From the NCBI GenBank assembly GCA_016297495.1, contig JAEDGN010000023.1, positions 1-34,593 on the forward strand: 34,593 nt of DNA, in the 5' to 3' direction. The DNA is from Coprococcus sp. GTDB taxonomy: Bacteria > Bacillota > Clostridia > Lachnospirales > Lachnospiraceae. Positions 22,553 through 32,410 of the stretch are shown piece by piece. The position numbers and the translations under genes are program-made. The notes under the pieces are model-generated. The model was given only the letters and a program-made list of their open reading frames with translations. It did no database searches and was not told where the DNA came from. Position 1 is the first letter of the stretch, and every line of letters starts with the position of its first letter.

Positions 22553-24544
22553 CTAACTGATTATACCGATAAAGCATGTATAGAATACAAGAGCCACAAT
22601 TGTCATCAGCTTAATAAGAATGTTAATGGACGGACCGGATGTATCCTTGAACGGGTCACCGACTGTATCGCCGACAACTGCTGCTGCATGGGCAGGACTG
22701 CCCTTGCCGCCGTGGTTGCCATTCTCAATATATTTCTTGGCATTATCCCATGCACCGCCGGAGTTTGACATAAAGATGGCCATCAAAACACCTGTAACCA
22801 GCGAACCGGCCAGCATACCGCCAACAGCCTCAGCGCCAAGCAGGACACCGACCAGAATCGGAGCTGCAACAGCCATAATACCCGGAATGACCATCTCATG
22901 CAATGCCGCCTTTGTAGAAATATCTACGCACTTCGCATAATCCGGTCTGCCTTTACCTTCCATAATGCCAGGAATCTCACGGAACTGGCGTCTTACTTCC
23001 TCAATCATCTTATAAGCTGCTTTTGATACTGACTCCATTGTAAATGCGGAGAACAAAAACGGCAGCATACCGCCGACCAGCAGACCGATGATTGTTGTAT
23101 AAGACAGAATATTGATTGAACTCAGCTTAACAGCATCTGCATAGGACATAAACAATGCCATAGCTGTCAGAGCGGCTGAACCAATAGCAAAACCTTTACC
23201 CATGGCTGCTGTTGTATTACCAACGGCATCCAGAGAATCTGTAATCTCACGAACATGTTCCTCAAGACCAGACATCTCGGCAATACCGCCTGCATTATCA
23301 GCGATAGGACCATAAGCATCAACGGCAACGGTGATACCGGTTGTGGAAAGCATGCCGACTGCTGCCAGTGCAATACCATAAAGGCCACAGCATTTATAGG
23401 AAACAAAAATACCAATACAAATCAGAAGAATCGGAATAGCTGTAGACTGCATACCAACTGCCAGACCGGAGATAACCGTTGTGGCAGAACCCGTTTCAGA
23501 CTGTTCTGCAATCTTCTTAACAGATTTATAATCGCCGGATGTATACACCTCAGTAATAATACCAATGATCAGACCTACAGCCAGACCGGCAATAATTGCC
23601 AGGGCAGGAGCAAATCCGCCAAAAAATACCTTACTCAGAACAACAGAACCGATCACAACGATAACAGCTGCCGTATAAGAACCTCTGTTCAGAGCTTTCT
23701 GAGGATTCTCGCCATCCTTTCCTCTTACAAGGAATGTACCGATAATAGCAGCAATGATACCCAGCGCAGAAAGAATCGCAGGGAAAATGGCCGCACCATT
23801 CTCAATCAGAACATCATTGGAACCCGCCCATACAATACCAAGTGTAATAGCAGAAATCAGAGAACCTGCATAAGACTCAAAAAGGTCTGCACCCATACCA
23901 GCCACGTCACCGACATTATCACCGACATTATCTGCAATAACAGCCGGATTTCTCGGGTCGTCTTCAGGAATACCGGCTTCTACCTTGCCCACCAGGTCTG
24001 CACCGACATCGGCAGCCTTTGTATAAATACCACCGCCAACACGGGCAAAAAGAGCGATAGAAGAAGCTCCAAGACTGAAACCGAATAAAATCTCTGCATC
24101 ACCTGTCACTGCATAAAGAACACTGACACCCAGCAGACCAAAGCCTGCTACACACATACCCATAACAGCACCGCCGGAAAAGGCAACGGTCAATGCCTTG
24201 TTCATGCCGCCGGTTCTGGCTGCATTGGCTGTCCTGACATTGGCCTTCGTTGCAACTGTCATTCCGCAATAACCTGCAATAACAGACAGCAGCGCGCCAC
24301 ACAGGAAACAAATGGCCGTTAATGGTCCTCTCAGAAGACAAATCAAAACAAACAGTACAATTGCGAATACAACCAGGATCTTGTATTCAGCAAATAGGAA
24401 TGCCCTTGCACCTTCAGCAATGGCTGAAGCAATCTCTTTCATGCGGTCGGTGCCTTCCTCTACCTTTGACACCTTTTGATTCTGCACAAAAGCAAATACC
24501 AGTGCGATGATTGCCGCAACGACGGCTACATACATTAGATTCAT
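22553..24544 (-). CDS. hppA: K+-dependent membrane pyrophosphatase, probably Na+-translocating
   Basis: Membrane-integral ion-pumping pyrophosphatase (663 aa, about 16 helices), which couples PPi hydrolysis to cation export. All signature loops are intact: DVGADLVGKVEAGIPEDDPRNP with DNVGDNVGD, DAYGPIADNAGGIAE, NSGGAWDNAKKYIE and GDTVGDPFKDTSGPS. GNTTAAMGKG has Ala and Gly where K+-independent enzymes have Lys and Thr, so it should need K+. In GMGADLFESYAGS the glutamate stands at the position used by Na+-pumping enzymes (as in Thermotoga, ADLYESY); plant H+ pumps have it one turn later. Na+ transport, perhaps with H+, is therefore the best guess. The start at 24544 has AGGGG upstream; the frame extends nine codons further. 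The promoter is excellent. Confidence 0.95.
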   Translation of the reverse strand: MNLMYVAVVAAIIALVFAFVQNQKVSKVEEGTDRMKEIASAIAEGARAFLFAEYKILVVFAIVLFVLICLLRGPLTAICFLCGALLSVIAGYCGMTVATKANVRTANAARTGGMNKALTVAFSGGAVMGMCVAGFGLLGVSVLYAVTGDAEILFGFSLGASSIALFARVGGGIYTKAADVGADLVGKVEAGIPEDDPRNPAVIADNVGDNVGDVAGMGADLFESYAGSLISAITLGIVWAGSNDVLIENGAAIFPAILSALGIIAAIIGTFLVRGKDGENPQKALNRGSYTAAVIVVIGSVVLSKVFFGGFAPALAIIAGLAVGLIIGIITEVYTSGDYKSVKKIAEQSETGSATTVISGLAVGMQSTAIPILLICIGIFVSYKCCGLYGIALAAVGMLSTTGITVAVDAYGPIADNAGGIAEMSGLEEHVREITDSLDAVGNTTAAMGKGFAIGSAALTAMALFMSYADAVKLSSINILSYTTIIGLLVGGMLPFLFSAFTMESVSKAAYKMIEEVRRQFREIPGIMEGKGRPDYAKCVDISTKAALHEMVIPGIMAVAAPILVGVLLGAEAVGGMLAGSLVTGVLMAIFMSNSGGAWDNAKKYIENGNHGGKGSPAHAAAVVGDTVGDPFKDTSGPSINILIKLMTIVALVFYTCFIGIIS

Positions 24545-24618
24545 AACAAATCCCCTTTCCCTGCACATCAATTATGCATTTTTATGTTTTTTACAAAACC
24601 ACCCCGCCGCAAAATTGT

Positions 24619-24632
24619 AATTGTATACAATT
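24619..24632. promoter_or_regulatory. 14-bp perfect palindrome in the hppA leader
   Basis: AATTGTATACAATT is its own reverse complement. It lies about 15-25 bases downstream of the predicted hppA transcription start, a position suited to a roadblock repressor. AT-rich palindromes of this length can occur by chance, and no regulator can be named. Confidence 0.35.
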
Positions 24633-24651
24633 TAAGCGTTTATTTAGTGAT

Positions 24652-24680
24652 AATATAATAGATTTTATACAAGTTGTCAA
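24652..24680 (-). promoter_or_regulatory. Strong sigma-A promoter of hppA
   Basis: Minus-strand TTGACA (24675-24680, consensus), a 17-base spacer (24658-24674) and TATATT (24652-24657). The leader to the ATG at 24544 would be about 100 bases. Confidence 0.78.
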
Positions 24681-24954
24681 GTGTTAGCGTTTAAAAACAA
24701 TGTTTATTCTTTAACACACTGACGACTGTTCTTCCACTATAAACGGCTCTTCATAAAGCCATAAAGCTCCGGATTTTTCATGTCTGCACTTTCAAAATCA
24801 AATTCTATATGTATATAACGGACTTTTCCCTTATATGTTCACAATTTGTTTTCAAAGAATAGACATTCAAATTCCAGAGCTCTTATATAGATCTTTATCC
24901 AGTTTTTCTCTCTGCAATGTTATAATTTTAACTTGCTAGCAAATTATTTATCTG
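24681..24954. other. Intergenic region between gltD and the hppA promoter
   Basis: Together with the hppA leader this is the longest gene-free stretch (about 400 bases). It is AT-rich. A minus-strand frame at 24737-24838 is open for 33 codons without a start codon (see findings). No convincing terminator for gltD is visible; TTGCTAGCAA near 24930 is a short palindrome only. I see no RNA gene. Confidence 0.5.
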
Positions 24955-26442
24955 TTAATCCAAATTCGTATAGCCCATCAGATTGATATCCACACACTGC
25001 GCAGCCTCACGTCCCTCACGGATAGCCCATACCACAAGGGATTGACCTCTATGCATATCTCCGGCAACATAAACTTTATCTGCGCTTGTATGATAATGGC
25101 CCGGCTCAGTTTTTACATTGGTCCTTCCATCCACTTCCACACCAAAAGCTTCTGTGACATAACTCTGACTTCCAAGGAAACCTGCTGCAATCAATACAAG
25201 ATCCACTGGAATGATCTCATTGCTGCCCTCAATCTCATGCATGACCATTCTGCCTGACTCAGGATCTTTCTGCCAGGATAATTTCACAATCTCTGCCGCA
25301 CAGACATCACCGTTCTCATTTGGAATAAACGCTTTTACCGTAGTCTCATAGATTCTCGGATCATGGCCATAGACAGCGATAGCTTCCTCCTGTCCATAAT
25401 CCGTCTTACAGATTTTCGGCCATTCCGGCCATGGATTGCTGTCTGCACGTGTATCCGGTGCCTTTGGCATCATCTCCAGCTGAGTCACATTCTGAGCTCC
25501 CATACGTATGGATGTTCCTACACAATCATTACCTGTATCACCGCCGCCGATAACCAGCACATTCTTACCTTTCGCAGATACATAATGATTATCCTCAAAA
25601 TTGGAATCCAACAGACTCTTTGTTGTCATCTTCAGGAAATCAACCGCAAAGTAAATACCCTTTGATTCACGTCCCGGGACATTAATATCTCTCGGATTGG
25701 ATGCCCCGCAGGCCAATACGACACTGTCGTATTCCTTCAGCAAACGGGAGGCCTTATAATTGGCACCTACATCGGCATTGGTAATAAACTCGACACCTTC
25801 ATCCTTCATAAGCTGAATACGTCTTTCAATGATGGATTTATCCAGCTTCATGTTTGGAATACCATACATGAGCAAGCCTCCGACACGGTCATTTCTTTCA
25901 AAAACCGTTACCTGATGGCCGCGCTTATTCAGCTGGTCAGCTGCTGCAAGCCCGGAAGGACCGGATCCTACAATGGCCACTCTTTTGCCTGTTCTTGCTT
26001 TTGGCGGTTCCGGCTTCATCAGGCCATTGGCATACCCATATTCAATAATACCGTATTCGTTCTCCTTAATGGATACCGGGTTTCCATTCAGGTTGCATGT
26101 ACAGGCTGCCTCACATGGAGACGGACATACCCTTGAAGTAAACTCCGGAAAACTGTTGGTCTTCAGGAGCCGGCGCCATGCCTGCTCCCAATTGCCAGTA
26201 TAAATCAGATCATTCCATTCCGGAATCAGATTGTTTAACGGACACCCGGATGCCATACCACCAATGATCATACCTGACTGACAAAACGGCACACCGCACT
26301 CCATACATCTGGCTCCCTGCTTCTGCTGCATTTTACGGCTCAAAGGAATATGAAACTCCTTAAAATTCTGAATACGTTCTTCAGGCGGAATCACACGGCC
26401 TGTTTCCCTCTCATATTCTAAAAATCCCGTTGGTTTTCCCAT
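24955..26442 (-). CDS. gltD: Glutamate synthase (NADPH) small subunit
   Basis: Beta subunit of NADPH-GOGAT (495 aa). It takes electrons from NADPH through FAD and passes them to the large subunit for conversion of glutamine plus 2-oxoglutarate to two glutamates. The N-terminal cysteine clusters for iron-sulfur binding are present (RCMECGVPFCQ, SGCPLNN, CPSPCEAACTC). The FAD-binding motif is AIVGSGPSGLAAADQL, the NADPH-binding motif VLVIGGGDTGNDCVGTSIRMGA, and the C-terminal FAD contact is VYVAGDMHRGQSLVVWAIREGR. GLLMYGIPNMKLDK is typical of the family. It starts 11 bases after gltB, with its AGGAGGG site overlapping the gltB stop, so the two are coupled. Confidence 0.97.
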   Translation of the reverse strand: MGKPTGFLEYERETGRVIPPEERIQNFKEFHIPLSRKMQQKQGARCMECGVPFCQSGMIIGGMASGCPLNNLIPEWNDLIYTGNWEQAWRRLLKTNSFPEFTSRVCPSPCEAACTCNLNGNPVSIKENEYGIIEYGYANGLMKPEPPKARTGKRVAIVGSGPSGLAAADQLNKRGHQVTVFERNDRVGGLLMYGIPNMKLDKSIIERRIQLMKDEGVEFITNADVGANYKASRLLKEYDSVVLACGASNPRDINVPGRESKGIYFAVDFLKMTTKSLLDSNFEDNHYVSAKGKNVLVIGGGDTGNDCVGTSIRMGAQNVTQLEMMPKAPDTRADSNPWPEWPKICKTDYGQEEAIAVYGHDPRIYETTVKAFIPNENGDVCAAEIVKLSWQKDPESGRMVMHEIEGSNEIIPVDLVLIAAGFLGSQSYVTEAFGVEVDGRTNVKTEPGHYHTSADKVYVAGDMHRGQSLVVWAIREGREAAQCVDINLMGYTNLD

Positions 26443-26453
26443 TTTTATCCCTC

Positions 26454-29400
26454 CTAACCTCTCTTGCTTGCATAAAACGCTTCTATCTGTGCCTGGTCAA
26501 ATGTAAGACCTTTTTCTTCCATGTGTACAATGGCGGTCTGCATCCGGCTGTAATCATGAGGAATAATCTTCTTGAACTTTGGCAGATATTCCGAGAAATT
26601 ATCAAGGATCTCACGTCCAATGGCAGAACCGGTGTAATCTACATGGTCCTGAATCATTCCGCGCAGTTCCATAACATCATATTTAGATGTCACTGTATCA
26701 ATGGATACCAGTTCCTTATTAACACGTTTATACAGATCTCTGTGTTCATCCAGAACATAGGCTATACCGCCGCTCATGCCGGCTGCAAAGTTTTTACCTG
26801 TAGGTCCCAGTACAACGACACGTCCGCCTGTCATATATTCACAGCCATGATCACCGACACCCTCAACAACTGCCGTCGCACCGGAATTACGTACACAGAA
26901 TCTCTCTCCGGCCACACCGCTGATATAGGCTTTGCCACTGGTAGCTCCGTAAAGTGCCACATTGCCGACAATAATATTCTCATGAGGCTCAAACTGAATA
27001 TTTTTCGGTGGATATAAAATCAATTTGCCGCCGGACAGGCCTTTGCCAAAATAATCATTGCTGTCACCCACTAACTCAAGGGTCAGGCCTTTCGGAATGA
27101 AAGCACCAAAGCTCTGTCCACCGCTTCCGTTACATTTAACCGTATAGGTATCCTCCGGCAATGTATCTCCATGCCTCTTTGTAATCTCGGAACCGAAGAT
27201 CGTTCCCAGGGTACGATCCGTATTGGACACATTAATCTCAATTTTCTTTTTCTTCTTACTTGCCAATGCAGATTTAAATTCCTTCAGCAGGACCTTCTCA
27301 TCGATCGTTTTCTCAAGTTCAAAATCATAGACATCCTGCGGGATAAAAAGATGCTTCTCTTCATTCAGATACGGATTGTCCACAATGGCAGAAAGATCCA
27401 GCTTGCCGTAGATATGAGGATCCACACCTTCTCTGACTTTGATCAGATCCGAACGTCCAATAAGCTCATCCACATGACGGACACCCAGTTTTGCCATGAT
27501 CTCACGCAGTTCCTGAGCTATAAATTTCATAAAGTTTACCACATATTCCGGTTTACCTTTAAAACGCTTGCGCAGTTCAGGGTTCTGAGTAGCAACGCCT
27601 ACCGGACATGTATCAAGATTGCATACTCTCATCATAACACAGCCCATGGTTACAAGCGGAGCCGTCGCAAAACCATATTCTTCAGCACCAAATACGGCTG
27701 CCATAGCCACATCACGGCCGGTCATAAGCTTACCGTCTGTCTCCAGACGTACTCTTGAGCGAAGCCCGTTCATGATCAGTGTCTGATGTGTCTCAGCCAG
27801 GCCAATCTCCCACGGAAGTCCCGCATTATGAATAGAGGTTCTTGGTGCAGCACCTGTACCGCCGTCATAACCGGATATGAGAATAACCTGGGCTCCTGCT
27901 TTGGCAACACCGGCAGCAACAGTTCCAACACCGGCTTCAGAAACCAGTTTTACAGAAATTCTGGCAGCACGGTTAGCATTCTTCAAATCGTAGATCAGCT
28001 GAGCCAGATCTTCAATAGAATAAATATCATGATGCGGCGGAGGCGAGATCAGTGCAACACCCGGTGTAGAAAGTCTTGTTTTTGCAATCCACGGATATAC
28101 CTTACCTCCCGGAAGATGACCACCCTCACCAGGCTTTGCACCCTGAGCCATTTTGATCTGAATCTCATTGGCACTCACCAGATATCTGGAAGTAACACCA
28201 AATCGGCCGGAAGCCACCTGTTTGATGGCCGAACATCTATTTAATCCATCCGGTCCAATGGTCAGACGCTCAAGACTTTCACCACCCTCGCCGGAATTGG
28301 ATTTGCCATGAATCATATTCATGGCAATGGCCAGTGTCTCATGGGCTTCCTGGGAAATAGAACCATAAGACATGGCACCTGTTTTGAATCGTTTGACGAT
28401 CTCATCGACACTTTCTACTTCCTCCAGAGGAACGCCTCCGTCTTCGTCATATTTAAATTCCAACAATCCTCTCAGATTCATGAGGCGGGTCTCTTCATTG
28501 ATGCAGCGGGAATATTCTTTGAACATACCGTAATCTCCCCGCTTCGTGGACTCCTGAAGCAAATGGATCGTTCTTGCATTGTAAAGATGTTCTTCCTTGC
28601 CGCTTCTCAGCTTATGGCTGCCCACGCTGTCCAGCGACAGATCCACATCCATCCCCAACGGATCAAAGGCACGCATATGCCACGCATCCACATCCTTCTC
28701 AATATCCTTTAAGGTAATACCGCCAATACGGCTCACAGTATTGGTGAAATACTGGTCAATAACCTCTTTACTGATACCGATGGCCTCAAATATCTGAGAT
28801 CCCTGATAGGACTGAATCGTAGAAATACCCATCTTTGAAGCAATTTTGACAATGCCGTGGAGCACAGCCGAATTGTAGTCATCTACAGCAGCATAATAAT
28901 CCTTATCCAGCATATGGGCATCAATCAATTCCTTGATAGATTCCTGTGCCAGATATGGATTGATAGCACATGCACCGTAGCCCAGGAGTGTTGCAAAATG
29001 ATGCACCTCCCTTGGCTCACCGCTTTCAAGAATCATGGCAACAGCCGTACGTTTCTTGGTTCGTACAAGATAATGTTCAAGAGCTGAGACTGCCAACAGT
29101 GAAGGAATAGCTACATGATTTTCGTCAATACCTCTGTCAGAGAGAATCAGAACATTGGCCCCATCTCTGTAAGCACGGTCGACTTCAACAAAAAGATGAT
29201 CCAGCGCACGCTCCAGCGGTGTATTAACATAATAGATGATCGGGATTGTCACTACTTTAAATCCCTCTATGTTCATTGATTTAATTTTGAGCAGATCTGT
29301 ATTCGTCAGAATCGGATTATGAATCTGAACCATCTTGCAATTCTCGGCTTTCTCCTCCAGCAGATTACCGTCAGGCCCGATATAAACCGTTGTAGAGGTT

Positions 29401-30992
29401 ACAATTTCTTCACGAATAGCATCGATCGGCGGATTTGTTACCTGGGCAAACATCTGTTTAAAATAGGAAAAAAGTGGTTTCGGCTGATTACTGAGAACGG
29501 ACAGCGGCGTATCTACACCCATGGCAGCAATCGGTTCAGCCCCGTTTTTGGCCATTGGAAGGATACTGTCCTTCAATTCTTCATATGTATATCCAAAAGC
29601 CTTCTGCAGACGTACGCGTTCATCTCTCGTGTATTCCGGTACCCTCTCATTCGGAATCTTCAGATCCTTCAGTTTAACCAGGTTAGCATCCACCCATTCT
29701 CCATAAGGCTGACTCTGAGCATAAGTCTCTTTCAGCTCGTCATCAGAAATGAGACGTCCCTGAACCGTATCGACCAGGAGCATTTTTCCCGGACGCAGAC
29801 GATCCTTCATAATAATATGCTCCTGTTCTACAGGAAGAGCCCCAACCTCTGATGAAAGAATCATATAATCATCGTCCGTCACATAATATCTGGATGGTCT
29901 CAGACCGTTGCGGTCAAGAACTGCGCCAAGAAGATCGCCATCGGAAAATACGATGGAAGCAGGTCCGTCCCACGGTTCCAGCATCGTCGCATAGTACTGA
30001 TAAAAATCTCTCTTTGTCTGGCTCATGCTCTTATCATTTTCCCATGGTTCAGGAATGGTTATCATAACGGCCTTCGGCAGCGGCATACCACTCATCATCA
30101 GAAACTCCAGCGTATTATCAAGCATGGCTGAATCAGAACCTGATGAATTGATGACAGGAAGTACTTTATGCATCTCTCCCTTCAGAAGATTCGAGGACAT
30201 TGTTTCCTCTCTGGCAAGCATGGTATCAGCATTGCCTCTGATCGTGTTGATCTCACCGTTATGAACAATCAGACGGTTCGGATGTGCCCGCATCCAGCTT
30301 GGATTCGTATTGGTGCTGAAACGGGAATGAACAGTCGCAATGGCAGATTCGTAGTCTCTATCCTGCAGGTCATCGAAGAACTGTCTAAGCTCTCCCACCA
30401 AAAACATACCTTTATAAACAATTGTACGGCTGGACAGAGAGCATACATACGTATTATCATTACTCTGTTCAAAAACACGTCTCACAATATAAAGATTTCT
30501 GTCAAAATCAATGCCCTTATCAACCTCTGCCGGCTTTTTTACAAATCCCTGCATAATATAAGGCATTTTATCCAGTGCTTTCTGACCCAGCACCTCCGGA
30601 TGTGTCGGAACAGTACGCCATCCCAGAAATTCCAGTCCTTCTTTCGCAACAATTATCTCAAACATCTTCTTGGCCTGGTTCTTGCGCAGTTCATCATGAG
30701 GGAAGAAAAACATACCGATACCGTATTCTCTTTCACCTCCGATATCAAAACCAAGTTCTTCTGTTACCTTTTTAAAAAACCTATGAGAAATCTGAAGCAT
30801 GATACCAACACCGTCTCCGGTCTTACCTTCGGCATCCTTGCCCGCACGGTGTTCCAGCGTCTCAACGATTGTCAGAGCATCCTCCACAGTCTTATGGGTC
30901 TTGATACCCTTAATGTTTACAACCGCACCGATACCACATGCATCATGTTCAAAAGACGTATCGTACAAAGCCGGTTTTTTCTGCTGTCCCAT
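26454..30992 (-). CDS. gltB: Glutamate synthase (NADPH) large subunit
   Basis: Alpha subunit of GOGAT (1512 aa). The N-terminal glutaminase (Ntn hydrolase) domain begins after a short propeptide: Cys19 in HDACGIGAVV becomes the N-terminal nucleophile, as in E. coli where maturation exposes CGFG. The central domain, the FMN/2-oxoglutarate synthase domain (KPGEGGHLPGGKV, SPPPHHDIYSIEDL, SGYDGGTGAAP, ETDGKLMTGRDV) and the 3Fe-4S cluster ligands (CVMMRVCNLDTCP) follow. The C-terminal part is the GXGXG beta-helix domain (GGQSFGAFIPKG, DYFGKGLSGGK, GVGDHGCEYMTGG). All domains are complete. With the adjacent gltD it forms the ammonium-assimilating GS-GOGAT step. No clear promoter or regulator site was identified in the 200 bases upstream. 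Confidence 0.97.
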   Translation of the reverse strand: MGQQKKPALYDTSFEHDACGIGAVVNIKGIKTHKTVEDALTIVETLEHRAGKDAEGKTGDGVGIMLQISHRFFKKVTEELGFDIGGEREYGIGMFFFPHDELRKNQAKKMFEIIVAKEGLEFLGWRTVPTHPEVLGQKALDKMPYIMQGFVKKPAEVDKGIDFDRNLYIVRRVFEQSNDNTYVCSLSSRTIVYKGMFLVGELRQFFDDLQDRDYESAIATVHSRFSTNTNPSWMRAHPNRLIVHNGEINTIRGNADTMLAREETMSSNLLKGEMHKVLPVINSSGSDSAMLDNTLEFLMMSGMPLPKAVMITIPEPWENDKSMSQTKRDFYQYYATMLEPWDGPASIVFSDGDLLGAVLDRNGLRPSRYYVTDDDYMILSSEVGALPVEQEHIIMKDRLRPGKMLLVDTVQGRLISDDELKETYAQSQPYGEWVDANLVKLKDLKIPNERVPEYTRDERVRLQKAFGYTYEELKDSILPMAKNGAEPIAAMGVDTPLSVLSNQPKPLFSYFKQMFAQVTNPPIDAIREEIVTSTTVYIGPDGNLLEEKAENCKMVQIHNPILTNTDLLKIKSMNIEGFKVVTIPIIYYVNTPLERALDHLFVEVDRAYRDGANVLILSDRGIDENHVAIPSLLAVSALEHYLVRTKKRTAVAMILESGEPREVHHFATLLGYGACAINPYLAQESIKELIDAHMLDKDYYAAVDDYNSAVLHGIVKIASKMGISTIQSYQGSQIFEAIGISKEVIDQYFTNTVSRIGGITLKDIEKDVDAWHMRAFDPLGMDVDLSLDSVGSHKLRSGKEEHLYNARTIHLLQESTKRGDYGMFKEYSRCINEETRLMNLRGLLEFKYDEDGGVPLEEVESVDEIVKRFKTGAMSYGSISQEAHETLAIAMNMIHGKSNSGEGGESLERLTIGPDGLNRCSAIKQVASGRFGVTSRYLVSANEIQIKMAQGAKPGEGGHLPGGKVYPWIAKTRLSTPGVALISPPPHHDIYSIEDLAQLIYDLKNANRAARISVKLVSEAGVGTVAAGVAKAGAQVILISGYDGGTGAAPRTSIHNAGLPWEIGLAETHQTLIMNGLRSRVRLETDGKLMTGRDVAMAAVFGAEEYGFATAPLVTMGCVMMRVCNLDTCPVGVATQNPELRKRFKGKPEYVVNFMKFIAQELREIMAKLGVRHVDELIGRSDLIKVREGVDPHIYGKLDLSAIVDNPYLNEEKHLFIPQDVYDFELEKTIDEKVLLKEFKSALASKKKKKIEINVSNTDRTLGTIFGSEITKRHGDTLPEDTYTVKCNGSGGQSFGAFIPKGLTLELVGDSNDYFGKGLSGGKLILYPPKNIQFEPHENIIVGNVALYGATSGKAYISGVAGERFCVRNSGATAVVEGVGDHGCEYMTGGRVVVLGPTGKNFAAGMSGGIAYVLDEHRDLYKRVNKELVSIDTVTSKYDVMELRGMIQDHVDYTGSAIGREILDNFSEYLPKFKKIIPHDYSRMQTAIVHMEEKGLTFDQAQIEAFYASKRG

Positions 30993-31080
30993 TATTACTC
31001 ACTATCCTTTCTCTCTATTTATCAACACCTATGTGTCTCATTCATTTTAATGACCTGATAACTGTGTAATTAATTTGCAC

Positions 31081-31127
31081 AAAAACAAAAAAAGACAAAG
31101 TGCACCTTTTACAGACGCCTTTGTCTT
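31081..31127 (-). terminator. Probable terminator of the pyruvate-kinase-like gene
   Basis: On the minus strand, AAGACAAAG (31119-31127) pairs with CTTTGTCTT (31092-31100) around an 18-base loop, followed by a T-rich run (31081-31091). It lies about 65 bases after the stop and separates this gene from gltB downstream. Confidence 0.65.
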
Positions 31128-31193
31128 ATGAAAGATTATCATATTTTTATTGGAAAAGCAAGCATTTTATGCAAACGCTCATGTAATCCAATA

Positions 31194-32267
31194 TTACTTT
31201 AGAGTTTGCCGCAATAAGTCACACATTCTATACTTTTCAGCAGCCTTCGCCGTTTCCACCAGATAATGCATAGCTTCTGCAGGGTATTTTCCGGCTGCCG
31301 TCTCACCTGTCAGCATCAAGGCATCTGCTCCACAGAATACGGCATGCGCTATATCCGACACCTCCGCCCTCGTCGGAACCGGTGAACACATCATTGAATT
31401 CAGCATCTGTGTAACGACCATATAAGGCTTTGCCGCCTGATGACAGATGTACTCGATCTCCTTCTGTACGACAGGAAGCTGCGGAAGAGAAACAGCCGTC
31501 CCAAGATCTCCCCTCGCAATAACCACCATATCACAATAGGGAAGCAGCTCAGGCAAGGCCTGTACACCGCTGCGATTCTCTATTTTTGCCATAATCTTCA
31601 CATGACTGCAGCCATTATCATCCAGTGCCTTTCTTACATCTAACAGATCCTGCCTGCTTCTGACAAATGGCTGCATCACGGCTGTTAAACCAATATCTTT
31701 GCCTGCTCCATATCGGATATTTTCCATATCCATGGCTGTCAGCGCCGGCATATCCATCTCTACATCTTCAATAGCCATACTTTTGTCCGACTGCAGTAAG
31801 CCGCCCTGCAGCGTTTCTGCTTCCAGCCATCCTTTTTCTTTGTTTACTGACAGGATTCTCAGTTTCAGTCTGCTGTCATCCAGCCACAAAATCTGCCCCT
31901 GCCCGGCCATATCCAATACTGCTGAAGGAATCGGCACCCCTTTCTCCCTTATTCTTTTCTTTTCCTCTATACTGCCGCTGCAATTAACATATTCCGGAGC
32001 CGCCATTATAACGATACTGCCTTCCTCCAGTTCCAGCGGCGAAATCAGATGCCCTATTCTCAGTTCAGGCCCTTTCAGATCAATCAGCAATTCCAATTCT
32101 CTGCCCGCCTGTCTGGCTGCTCTGCCGGCTATCTCTATCCATCCGGCCATATCAGCCAGACGTCCATGGGAGGTATTAAGACGAAGCCCGTCCATCCCTT
32201 CTCTGAACATAGCCGTCAGGATTGTTTCATCGGCACATGCAGGCCCCAGTGTTCCGTAATATCGCAT
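31194..32267 (-). CDS. Pyruvate-kinase-like protein lacking the C-terminal regulatory domain
   Basis: 357-aa protein with the pyruvate kinase catalytic barrel and B domain but ending where the allosteric C domain normally begins (typical enzymes are about 470 aa or more). Catalytic elements are kept: RLNTSHG (Arg/Asn/Ser of the ATP/K+ site), DLKGPELRIG, IMAKIENRSGV matching the family signature (Lys228 and Glu230 from this start), the metal-binding ARGDLG, and TQMLNSMM with PTRAEVSDIAHAV and GETAAGKYPAEAM. The N-terminus is shortened (MRYYGTLGPAC). The frame opens at a TTG at 32294, but the ATG at 32267 has GAGGGA upstream. It could be an unregulated pyruvate kinase or a related phosphotransferase. 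It diverges from a PAS/HTH regulator and is probably a paralog of a full-length pyk elsewhere. Confidence 0.85.
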   Translation of the reverse strand: MRYYGTLGPACADETILTAMFREGMDGLRLNTSHGRLADMAGWIEIAGRAARQAGRELELLIDLKGPELRIGHLISPLELEEGSIVIMAAPEYVNCSGSIEEKKRIREKGVPIPSAVLDMAGQGQILWLDDSRLKLRILSVNKEKGWLEAETLQGGLLQSDKSMAIEDVEMDMPALTAMDMENIRYGAGKDIGLTAVMQPFVRSRQDLLDVRKALDDNGCSHVKIMAKIENRSGVQALPELLPYCDMVVIARGDLGTAVSLPQLPVVQKEIEYICHQAAKPYMVVTQMLNSMMCSPVPTRAEVSDIAHAVFCGADALMLTGETAAGKYPAEAMHYLVETAKAAEKYRMCDLLRQTLK

Positions 32268-32332
32268 ATCGATCCCTCTTCTCATTTTATTCAATATAAT
32301 TTTTGCCGTCTAATAAAAATTTTTGATTTTTA

Positions 32333-32361
32333 TTGCAATTTTACCTAAAAATTGCTATAGT
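32333..32361 (+). promoter_or_regulatory. Putative promoter of the YheO-type regulator
   Basis: TTGCAA (32333-32338), a 17-base spacer and TATAGT (32356-32361). The leader to the ATG at 32411 is about 43 bases and ends with GAAGGAGA at a proper distance. The divergent pyruvate-kinase-like gene starts only about 65 bases from the -35, so both may share control. Confidence 0.6.
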
Positions 32362-32410
32362 GTATACATATAATTTGTAAACATTTTACTTTACATGAAG
32401 GAGACCTATT

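Noticed and set aside
23255..24088. Plus-strand open frame opposite hppA, rich in Asn/Thr/Cys
   Set aside because: The composition is the mirror of conserved Gly/Ala/Val codons on the other strand; hppA is certain.
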